A stretch of 64,000 nt of DNA, from positions 1-64,000 of the forward strand of contig CAWGRF010000009.1 in assembly GCA_963824935.1 (NCBI GenBank), in the 5' to 3' direction. Source of the stretch: JACCZX01 sp963824935 (GTDB lineage: Bacteria > Pseudomonadota > Gammaproteobacteria > Burkholderiales > Burkholderiaceae_F). A program made the translations under genes and the position numbers. Shown piece after piece: positions 44,316 through 51,125 of the stretch (the stretch's first letter is position 1; the number at the start of each line of letters is the position of its first letter). The notes beneath the pieces were generated by a model. It was not told where the DNA came from, searched no databases, and was given only the letters and a program-made list of their open reading frames with translations.

Positions 44316-44819
44316 CTATTGCGTAATAAGCGGCCGAAAGCGCCGCGCGAACAGGATAGCGATCGTTGCGGCTGACAGGATCACGAACCAGAGCAAGGAC
44401 CACTCGGCAATGGTCAGCCCGATCAAGGTCCAGCTGGCCTCGGCGCAATCGCCGCTGCCGCGAAACACTTTTGGCAGCACGTCGGCCAACGGAAAGTTCT
44501 CGAGCATCGTCTGCAAGCCAGGCCCGCACGACAGTCCCGCTGGCTGCATCTGCAGCCATACATGACGCCCGGCGATGCCCGCGCCAGCCAGCGCCGATGC
44601 CAACACCAGAATGCCGAACCCGTGGGACGAAGCTCGAGGACTGAGCCACGCGGCCATCAGCGCAAACAGCGCGACCGCGAAGTAAGCGACACGCTGGAAA
44701 ATGCACAGCGGACACGGATCGAGCCCCACCACATGCTGAAGCAGCAGCCCGACGCCGATCAGGCCGAACGAAACGAAGGCGAGCGTGGCGTAGGCAGTGC
44801 GAGGACTAACGGAGATCAT
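44316..44819 (-). CDS. dsbB: Disulfide bond formation protein B (DsbB)
   Basis: A 167-residue inner-membrane protein with four helices. The first CxxC is seen in GLDPCPLCIFQRVAY and the second redox pair in GLSCGPG and GSGDCAEASW in the following periplasmic loop. DsbB reoxidises DsbA and passes electrons to quinone. ATG 44819 chosen because the first helix begins there; the frame extends upstream to 44921 without coding character. Confidence 0.9.
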   Translation of the reverse strand: MISVSPRTAYATLAFVSFGLIGVGLLLQHVVGLDPCPLCIFQRVAYFAVALFALMAAWLSPRASSHGFGILVLASALAGAGIAGRHVWLQMQPAGLSCGPGLQTMLENFPLADVLPKVFRGSGDCAEASWTLIGLTIAEWSLLWFVILSAATIAILFARRFRPLITQ

Positions 44820-44907
44820 GTTTCGGGTGCCGCTCTCGTTCAGTACGCCTCGATGTTCGCGCAGCGCTCGCAGGGCGTGGCGAAAATTAGCATCTTGCGG
44901 AATCGCG

Positions 44908-45717
44908 TCACCGCACTTCAAACATCAGCGTCGCGAAATCGCTTTCCCAGTCGGTCGCCGGTTTGGTCGAGGACCGCAGTTCGGTTCCACGCAACAGCCA
45001 CTTGCCGGTGCGCTTCAACTTGAACACTGCGCGCCCGGTTGCATCGGTCTTCTGGAAAGCGCGATTGGTATTGCCTTCGCGCACGATGCCGAGCGAAAAG
45101 TCGACAAGCGGAGATCCGCTTTTCAACACACGCACCGGAAACTCATCGCCTGCGCGCAACGTGGTCGGGTCTTTCTCCGGCACGATTTCGAGCGCCATTC
45201 CCACCGGCTCGCTCCAGGAGCGGTCGGAGCGCAGCCTGCCAGGTCGACCGACGAGCACGAAGGTCTTGGCATGCTTGGTATAGATCTCGCGCCATTGTTT
45301 TGATTTCTTGCCTGCGTACCACGCTTGCCACAGTAGCTCGGGTGCGTCGATTTCATCCAGGTATTGTCGGGCCTGCTTGGGCGTCAACTCAATCGATTGG
45401 GGCGCCAGCGAAAGCCACAACGTTGCAATGCCCGGATCGGATAACGCCACCCGCAATTCCAGCGACTTCTTCTCCGGTTCACGTTGTGCAATGTCGACGA
45501 TCTTGCCGCTCAGACGGACGCGCGCTACATCGATTCGATCAGGCTTGATGGCAGTATCGGGCGCCGCAAATTTGGCGCCGCTGCTCAAATCGAGTTGCGC
45601 GATCGTGCCCGGCAAAACGGCGGTGCGACGCGGTTGAAGCCATGTGTCGCGCGCGGCAGCGGGACATCCTATAGTCCACAGAACGAGCACGATCAACGGC
45701 GCAGGCCATCGATTCAT
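44908..45717 (-). CDS. Secreted DUF4198-like protein
   Basis: A 269-residue protein with a signal peptide (VLVLWTIGCPAAA) and mature start RDTWLQPRRTAVLPG, similar to the HDFWLEP-type start of DUF4198 proteins. Later EPVGMALEIVPEKDPTTLRA, GDEFPVRVLKSGSPLVDFSL and TDATGRAVFKLKRTGKWLLR match the two Ig-like halves of that family, often linked to metal uptake. Its start overlaps the histidine kinase stop (ATGA). Function unproven. Confidence 0.75.
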   Translation of the reverse strand: MNRWPAPLIVLVLWTIGCPAAARDTWLQPRRTAVLPGTIAQLDLSSGAKFAAPDTAIKPDRIDVARVRLSGKIVDIAQREPEKKSLELRVALSDPGIATLWLSLAPQSIELTPKQARQYLDEIDAPELLWQAWYAGKKSKQWREIYTKHAKTFVLVGRPGRLRSDRSWSEPVGMALEIVPEKDPTTLRAGDEFPVRVLKSGSPLVDFSLGIVREGNTNRAFQKTDATGRAVFKLKRTGKWLLRGTELRSSTKPATDWESDFATLMFEVR

Positions 45718-47105
45718 GCTGGCTGCTCAAGCCGCTGATAATGGCGCGGCAGTATCACGCGAAAGATCGTGCCTACTTCAGGACTGGACTCGAGCTCGAT
45801 CGTCGCGTTCAGCAAATCGCTGAGACGCTTGACGATCGACAGCCCGATACCTTCGCCACGCTCGTGGTTCTCCGCGCGGCGATCTGCGTCGGTCGTCGAT
45901 GCGTTCGGATCAGCGGATTCGGGGTCTACACCCGCCTTGCGGTCGATGTCGTGCGAGGCTGACGTCGCGGCCTTCAACGCGCTGACGAGTGGCGCATTGG
46001 GCCCGGCGCGAAGGCCCGGCCCGGTATCTTGAACGGAGAACATCCAGCGCCCGGAGTCGTTCTCCCGACTGTCTCCCCAGCTGACTGTCACTCCGCCCGT
46101 GGACGTGTATCTCAGGGCGTTTAGCAGCAGGTTCTGCGCGATGCGGCGCGTCTTCACCGCGTCGCCTTCGACTCTCAGCGAAGGCGGGCCGTCCGACTTC
46201 AGGTACAAGCCGAGCGCCTCGGCCTGCGGTTGCAGCTCTTCGCACAATTCCCGCAGTAATTGCGCTGCGTCGAACGGTGCGACTTCAAGTCGCTCATGGC
46301 CCGCCTGCAATCGCGCCAGATCCATCACATCGTCCAGCATCCGATGCAGCGCCTTGGTGCTTCTTTGCAATAGCGACGAGAGCTTCTCGCGGACAGGCTC
46401 GGGCGCCGCACTCGAAGCCAGCCCGGTTGTTGCATTCAGAACAGCACCGACGTGGCCGCGCAGATCGTGCGCCGCCTGCCGCCAGAGCTCGTTGCGTTCC
46501 TGCTCGAGCTCGCGCTCCCCCTTCAGCGTTTGCGCCAGATCACGTACATGTCCGGCCGCTTCGAGCGCCTCCAGACGAAAGTACTCGGCGGCGCTTTCGC
46601 TGACGCTGGATGTGCACAACTCGATCAACAAGCGGCGTGCGATCGACATGGCGTCGGCCGAGCGGTTAGATGGGCTGAGTGCGTAGCGTTCCAGCTCGTC
46701 GCTCAGCACGAGTTGTAAATGCCCCCATTCGCGCGTGACTTCGCGTAGCCGGTATCCCTGATGCCAGCGCTGCAGGCCGTGTGTTGCGGCATCCTCCTTT
46801 TGCTCCCGCTCGAGGTTTGGCGAGTCTTGCGGCCACATCAGCAATCTGCGCTCGAACGCTTCCAGCACGTCGGGAATGTGGTCGTTGAATTGCGACTGAG
46901 GCAGCGAGTTGGCCGTCGTCAGCTGCGGATCGGCTTCGGCCGCCGCGCGCCACGCGGCCAGTATCGCCTCCCGCCGCTCGCGCAGGCACGTGGCCAGCAG
47001 ATTCAACTGTTCGTCGATGATGCTGTGTGCGAGCCATTGTCGCCTCTGCGAAAACGGAACTGAAGTGCCGTCGCGTGCGGAGCACAGCAATTTTACTTGC
47101 ATCAA
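45714..47105 (-). CDS. Histidine kinase with RsbRD-type N-terminal domain
   Basis: A 463-residue cytoplasmic kinase (no membrane helix). N-terminal helical domain about 30-180 (RREAILAAWRAAAEADPQLT, GLQRWHQGYRLREVTREWGH) resembles the RsbRD_N sensor fold. The dimerisation/phosphoacceptor helix has LWRQAAHDLRGHVGAVLNAT with the His, then N-box NLLLNALRYTSTGGV, G1 VQDTGPGLRAG and G2 GEGIGLSIVKRLSDL. Between G1 and G2 is a long Asp/Ala-rich insert. No response regulator is adjacent; a DUF4198-like gene follows. Confidence 0.88.
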   Translation of the reverse strand: MMQVKLLCSARDGTSVPFSQRRQWLAHSIIDEQLNLLATCLRERREAILAAWRAAAEADPQLTTANSLPQSQFNDHIPDVLEAFERRLLMWPQDSPNLEREQKEDAATHGLQRWHQGYRLREVTREWGHLQLVLSDELERYALSPSNRSADAMSIARRLLIELCTSSVSESAAEYFRLEALEAAGHVRDLAQTLKGERELEQERNELWRQAAHDLRGHVGAVLNATTGLASSAAPEPVREKLSSLLQRSTKALHRMLDDVMDLARLQAGHERLEVAPFDAAQLLRELCEELQPQAEALGLYLKSDGPPSLRVEGDAVKTRRIAQNLLLNALRYTSTGGVTVSWGDSRENDSGRWMFSVQDTGPGLRAGPNAPLVSALKAATSASHDIDRKAGVDPESADPNASTTDADRRAENHERGEGIGLSIVKRLSDLLNATIELESSPEVGTIFRVILPRHYQRLEQPA

Positions 47106-47131
47106 CAGCGGCCAGCAGTTTGCTAATATCT

Positions 47132-47149
47132 ACCATCCTCCTGGATGGT
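47132..47149. promoter_or_regulatory. Palindromic operator candidate of the RHH regulator
   Basis: ACCATCC-TCCT-GGATGGT is a 7-bp dyad in the 69-bp divergent spacer between the histidine kinase and the RHH regulator start at 47175. RHH proteins bind short dyads, often their own promoter, so autoregulation is plausible. GGATGG recurs at 47154-47159. Confidence 0.45.
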
Positions 47150-47174
47150 CCATGGATGGAAAGAGATTAGCGGA

Positions 47175-47582
47175 ATGGCAGCCGAACTAGTCAAGCAATC
47201 CGATTCAGAAAAGATCACGATCAACGTCGGCTACGTCGATCTCGGACATATCGACCTTCTGGTCCGCGAAGGCTTCTACTCGAACCGAACCGACTTGATA
47301 CGCACGGCGATCCGGAATCAAATTGCGTCGCATGCCGACACGCTGCGCCAGACGGTAAGCCGGCGCAGTCTGGTACTGGGAATTCACCACTACTCACGCA
47401 AGGATCTGGAAGCTGCGCGCGCCCGCGGTGAACGGTTGCAGATCCAGGTTCTTGGCCTGGCCAGCATTGCAGACGATGTTTCTCCCGCGCTTGCGCTGAA
47501 AACGATCGAGTCGATCGTGGTGTTGGGCGCACTTCACGCGACCGCCGGCGTCAAGCGCGCGCTTGCCGGACGTATCAAGTAG
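47175..47582 (+). CDS. CopG-like ribbon-helix-helix regulator
   Basis: A 135-residue protein. KITINVGYVDLGHIDLLVRE then GFYSNRTDLIRTAIRNQIAS is a ribbon-helix-helix DNA-binding domain; a C-terminal domain of about 80 residues follows (VLGIHHYSRKDLEAARARGE, IQVLGLASIADDVSPALALK). In betaproteobacteria such regulators sit next to PHB-depolymerase-family esterases, as here, 38 bp upstream. It probably controls that gene. Confidence 0.82.
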   Translation: MAAELVKQSDSEKITINVGYVDLGHIDLLVREGFYSNRTDLIRTAIRNQIASHADTLRQTVSRRSLVLGIHHYSRKDLEAARARGERLQIQVLGLASIADDVSPALALKTIESIVVLGALHATAGVKRALAGRIK

Positions 47583-47620
47583 CGGCAGCACGGAACCGTC
47601 ACTCAACAGCAGGTAACATC

Positions 47621-48773
47621 TTGAAAGCAAACAAGCCGTTCATAGAGGCGATGCGTCACGCCACGCAACTGCTCCGCACGCAAGGTCCCCGCGCGGCCAC
47701 CGTGTTCATCCAGGGATTGCTCAGGCGCGAAGCGCCACCTCCCCCTGCAGCGCCGGATCGCACCGAACATCCGGCGCCGCAGTTTGACGACATATCGCCC
47801 CCGATCACCGAGCTTGACCTGCGTGCTCCCGTCGCGCCGTTAGAGCCAAGTGAATCCGGACAATTTGTCAGCAGACGCTTTTCGAACGAAGCAGGAACGC
47901 GCAACTACAAGCTGTATGTTCCAACCAGCTACATCGGTGCGCCGGTTCCGCTCGTCGTGATGCTGCATGGCTGCAGGCAGAACCCGGACGACTTCGCCGT
48001 CGGCACGAGAGCCAATCGCTGGGCCGAAAGCCGCCGCTTTCTAGTGGCGTATCCGGAACAAGTGCAGCGCGCCAACGCTCATCGGTGCTGGAACTGGTTT
48101 CGTCCCCAGGATCAACAGCCTGGCCGCGGTGAACCAGCAATCATTGCGGGCATCACGCAAACAGGTGATCGACGAGTATCAAATCGATACGCGGCGCGTG
48201 TACGTCGCCGGTTTGTCTGCAGGCGGCGCGATGGCCGCGGTGATGGGGCAGGCGTACCCAGAGTTGTATGCCGCGATCGGAATTCATTCCGGCGTGCCTG
48301 TCGGCGTTGCACACGACGTCCCGTCTGCCTTTGCGTTGATGAAAACCGGCAATTCGACGCTGGCGCCGCATGCGATGACTCAGCGCGCCGTTCCGCTGAT
48401 CGTTCTGCACGGCGATGCCGATCACACGGTAAATCCTGCCAATGCAAGTCTGCTAGTCGAGAACGCGATTGCAACGCACCGGCTGACGCGTCCGGCTTCG
48501 CCATTGGAGTGGAGCGTGCAGACGGTAGACGCGACTGACGACAGCCACGGATATCGCCGGACGAGATACGCCGCAGAAAGCGGAACGACCATCATTGAAC
48601 AATGGGAAGTTCGCGGCGCGGGCCACGCGTGGTCCGGCGGGGACCGATCCGGCACTTATACGGATGCGCGCGGACCCGACGCCACGAAGGTGATGCTCGA
48701 CTTCTTCGATCAACTGGTTGCGCGCAATACAGAGGCCGCCGCAGAGCCTATGGCGTCAAGCGCTCCGACGTGA
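47621..48773 (+). CDS. PHB depolymerase family esterase, one frame break
   Basis: About 385 residues joined. N-terminal linker rich in Pro, then YKLYVPTSYIGAPVPLVVML, HGCRQNPDDFAVGTRANRWA and CWNWFRPQDQQPGRGEPAII. The frame changes near 48160 and continues QVIDEYQIDTRRVYVAGLSA, GGAMAAVMGQAYPELYAAIG with the nucleophile in GLSAGG, then HGDADHTVNPANA (Asp) and GAGHAWSGG (His). This is the short-chain PHA depolymerase type 1 catalytic domain. TTG start with AGGTAA upstream; ATG 47651 is the alternative. Confidence 0.85.
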
Positions 48774-48795
48774 TTTTGGGCACATTGTTTGCTGA

Positions 48796-48835
48796 CCCCT
48801 TTCCGCTTTTTCGAGCGCTCGAAGAACGAAAGGGG
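48796..48835 (+). promoter_or_regulatory. Hairpin that encloses the glsB Shine-Dalgarno
   Basis: CCCCTTTC (48796-48803) is complementary to GAAAGGGG (48828-48835); the latter contains the AAAGGGG Shine-Dalgarno of the first glsB copy, 8 nt before its ATG at 48844. A second palindrome TCGAGCGCTCGA (48811-48822) sits in the loop. Folding would hide the ribosome site, as in thermosensors or protein-gated leaders. It may equally be a terminator-like stem after the depolymerase. Confidence 0.5.
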
Positions 48836-48843
48836 ATTTGTCC

Positions 48844-49116
48844 ATGATTAATTTCATCATTTGGATCGTTATTGGCGGTCTGATCGGCTGGGTTGCAAGC
48901 ATGATCATGAAGACCGATGCTCAGCAGGGCGTCTTCCTGAACATCGTTGTCGGCATTGTCGGCGCATTCCTCGGCGGCTGGCTCCTCAGCCCGCTCGTGG
49001 GTGTACCGACCATCAATCAAGACGTCTTCAGCATCGGTGCGCTATTGGTATCGTTGGTCGGCGCGGTCATATTGCTGGCTATCATCAATCTGTTCCGTCG
49101 CGGCAGGGTGCGTTAA
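48844..49116 (+). CDS. GlsB/YeaQ/YmgE family stress membrane protein, copy 1
   Basis: A 90-residue transglycosylase-associated-protein family member: MINFIIWIVIGGLIGWVASM, IMKTDAQQGVFLNIVVGIVG, FLGGWLLSP and ALLVSLVGAVILLAIINLFR, three membrane helices. Typical of general-stress proteins. Nearly identical to copy 2 at 49670. The Shine-Dalgarno lies in a hairpin, unlike copy 2. Confidence 0.92.
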   Translation: MINFIIWIVIGGLIGWVASMIMKTDAQQGVFLNIVVGIVGAFLGGWLLSPLVGVPTINQDVFSIGALLVSLVGAVILLAIINLFRRGRVR

Positions 49117-49136
49117 CGAACTGATCCACGACAAGC

Positions 49137-49391
49137 ATCGAGACGATCGACGCTGCTGACGGCAGCCACGCGTATCGACGGACTCGGCATACGGCCGCAA
49201 ACGGCATCAGCGTGATCGAGCGATGGGAGATACACGGTGCCGGACACGCATGGTCCGGCGGAAATTCCGAGGGGTCGTACACCGACGCGCGCGGACCCGA
49301 CGCTACGCACGCCATGCTTCAATTCTTCGATCAACACGTCATGCCTGAGGAAGCGGCTCCGCACGTCTTTGCTTCGCCTGCGGTGATGTGA
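49137..49391 (+). pseudogene. C-terminal remnant of a second PHB depolymerase
   Basis: In one frame up to TGA 49389-49391 this reads TIDAADGSHAYRRTRHTAAN, WEIHGAGHAWSGGNSEGSYT, DARGPDATHAMLQFFDQHVM, matching the last 80 residues of the depolymerase at 47621-48773 (TVDATDDSHGYRRTRYAAES, WEVRGAGHAWSGGDRSGTYT). It has the triad His but no nucleophile domain and no start. Followed by glsB copy 2, it is the leftover of a tandem duplication of the depolymerase-glsB block. Confidence 0.85.
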
Positions 49392-49669
49392 TTGTCGCCG
49401 GGCCGACCGTCATCGGCACCGACGGGCGAGAGTACCCGGTCCTCCAGCACCGCCAATTTGACTGCCTGTGGCGAGTCGTAGCTGAGCTTACGCAATTCCG
49501 CTTGTAATTCTTCGCGACTGATTGCTTCGCGTGCACCAGATGTTCGACATGCTGATGCCAGTCGTGCCTCGCTCCGGCGAGCCGCTTTTCCGGCCGCACG
49601 ACCCCGGGCACATGGTTTGCCGTAGCTCCCCCGCTTCACTTACAACTTCTACCAACCAGGGGGTTAGTC

Positions 49670-49939
49670 ATGAACTTCATTATTTGGATTGTTATCGGTG
49701 GCCTTATCGGCTGGGTCGCAAGCATGATCATGAAGACCGATGCACAGCAAGGCATCTTCCTGAACATCGTAGTCGGCATTGTCGGCGCACTGTTGGGCGG
49801 CTGGTTGATCAGCCCGCTGGTGGGAATACCCACCATCAATCAGGATGCATTCAGTATCGGTGCACTGGTCGTGTCGTTGATCGGCGCCATCATTCTTTTA
49901 GCCGTCGTCAATCTTTTCCGCCGTGGAGCGGTGCGTTAA
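49670..49939 (+). CDS. GlsB/YeaQ/YmgE family stress membrane protein, copy 2
   Basis: An 89-residue paralog of the gene at 48844, differing mainly by conservative changes (GIFLNIVVGIVGALLGGWLI; PLVGIPTINQDAFSIG). Shine-Dalgarno AGGGGG lies about 8 nt before the ATG, without the hairpin of copy 1. Followed 24 bp later by the glycine-zipper protein gene. Confidence 0.92.
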   Translation: MNFIIWIVIGGLIGWVASMIMKTDAQQGIFLNIVVGIVGALLGGWLISPLVGIPTINQDAFSIGALVVSLIGAIILLAVVNLFRRGAVR

Positions 49940-49962
49940 ACAATTTCCCAGGGAGACAAAGC

Positions 49963-50442
49963 ATGAACAAACCGACCTTTGACAAGACTCCGGACGCCAA
50001 TCGCGATCCGCTAACCGGCACACCCGGCTCGCATCCGGTCGGTACCGGCATCGGTGCAGCCGCGGGCGGCGTTGCCGCCGGAGCAGCAGCCGGCACATTG
50101 GCTGCGGGCCCGGTGGGTACCGTGGTAGGTGCGGCGATCGGCGCGGTAGCCGGTGGCCTGGCCGGAAAAGCAGTCGCCGAGGCCGTCGATCCGACGGTGG
50201 TCGATACGCACTGGCGCAGCCGCTACGAGCGCGAGCCGTACTTCGAAAGCGGCATGACGTACGACGATTACGCGCCGAGCTATCAGTTGGGTGCCGACGC
50301 GCGGGCGCGCAATGCGAGCGCCAAGTTTGAAGATGTAGAGCACTCGCTCGCTCGCGACTACGAAACCGTAAAAGGCAAGTCGCGTCTGGGCTGGGAAAAA
50401 GCGAAGCGCGCCACGCGTGCCGGGTGGGACACAGAGTATTAG
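49963..50442 (+). CDS. Glycine-zipper stress protein
   Basis: A 159-residue protein with an Ala/Gly zipper (GTGIGAAAGGVAAGAAAGTL then GTVVGAAIGAVAGGLAGKAV) followed by a charged C-terminus (YEREPYFESGMTYDDYAPSY and YETVKGKSRLGWEKAKRATR). Such proteins occur widely in soil proteobacteria near GlsB and hemerythrin genes; function unknown. GGGAGACAAAGC precedes the ATG. Terminator follows. Confidence 0.85.
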   Translation: MNKPTFDKTPDANRDPLTGTPGSHPVGTGIGAAAGGVAAGAAAGTLAAGPVGTVVGAAIGAVAGGLAGKAVAEAVDPTVVDTHWRSRYEREPYFESGMTYDDYAPSYQLGADARARNASAKFEDVEHSLARDYETVKGKSRLGWEKAKRATRAGWDTEY

Positions 50443-50462
50443 CCGCATCTTTCAATTAATAA

Positions 50463-50489
50463 AGCCCCGCTTCGGCGGGGCTATTTTTT
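50463..50489 (+). terminator. Rho-independent terminator
   Basis: AGCCCCGC-TTCG-GCGGGGCT is an 8-bp stem with a stable TTCG tetraloop, followed by ATTTTTT. It ends the glsB copy 2/glycine-zipper unit; the hemerythrin Shine-Dalgarno begins right after. Confidence 0.95.
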
Positions 50490-50511
50490 GATTCCAAACG
50501 AGGAGAGACAA

Positions 50512-51051
50512 ATGGCCACCAAGAAATCTGCCAAGCGGCCGGCACGAAAATCCGCCCGGAAAACAGCTTCGCGTCCTTCGGCCAAGGTGCCGAAGAATGA
50601 AGCCATCACTCAACTGACGGCTGATCATGCACACGTAAAGAAGATGTTCAAGCAGTACGACAGGCTGGCAAAGAGTGATGCAGGCAACAGTGAAAAGCGG
50701 CAATTGGCCGCGATGATCTGCGCGGAATTAACCGCGCATGCGACCGCCGAAGAAGAGATTTTTTATCCGACCGCCCGCAAGGCGATCGACGAACCCGACT
50801 TGATCGACGAAGCCGATGTGGAGCATGCCAGCGCGAAAGACTTGATCGCACAGATCGAGGCGTCGTCGCCTTCCGATGATCACTACGACGCGAAGGTCAA
50901 GGTACTGGGCGAATACATCAACCACCACGTGCAGGAAGAAGAAGGCGAGATGTTTCCGAAAGTGCGCAGAGCGAAGGTAGATACGGTAGCGCTAGGCGAG
51001 CAAATTGCTGAGCGCAAGGCGCAGATCATGCAGAAGAAGGGCACGGCCTAG
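50512..51051 (+). CDS. Hemerythrin-like HHE domain protein
   Basis: A 179-residue protein with a Lys/Arg/Ala-rich N-terminus (MATKKSAKRPARKSARKTAS, histone-H1-like) and an HHE domain: AITQLTADHAHVKKMFKQYD, AHATAEEEIFYPTARKAI, ADVEHASAKDLIAQIE and YINHHVQEEEGEMFPKVRR. The His and Glu residues form a diiron site that binds O2 or NO. The basic tail may bind DNA. GAGGAGAG lies before the ATG. Confidence 0.92.
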   Translation: MATKKSAKRPARKSARKTASRPSAKVPKNEAITQLTADHAHVKKMFKQYDRLAKSDAGNSEKRQLAAMICAELTAHATAEEEIFYPTARKAIDEPDLIDEADVEHASAKDLIAQIEASSPSDDHYDAKVKVLGEYINHHVQEEEGEMFPKVRRAKVDTVALGEQIAERKAQIMQKKGTA

Positions 51052-51073
51052 ACCCAAGGGTCAGGACATCCCG

Positions 51074-51104
51074 GCGGCGGCACGTAAGTGCTGCCGCTTT
51101 TTTT
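51074..51104 (+). terminator. Rho-independent terminator
   Basis: GCGGCAC-GTAA-GTGCTGC stem followed by CGCTTTTTTT, 23 bp after the hemerythrin gene. Confidence 0.9.
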
Positions 51105-51125
51105 CAACACATGTAGGGAATACCG

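Noticed and set aside
49331..49639. A 102-codon minus-strand frame between the depolymerase remnant and glsB copy 2
   Set aside because: The part EAISREELQAELRKLSYDS looks vaguely protein-like, but it overlaps the remnant, has no family match I can name and no ribosome site; not supported as a gene.
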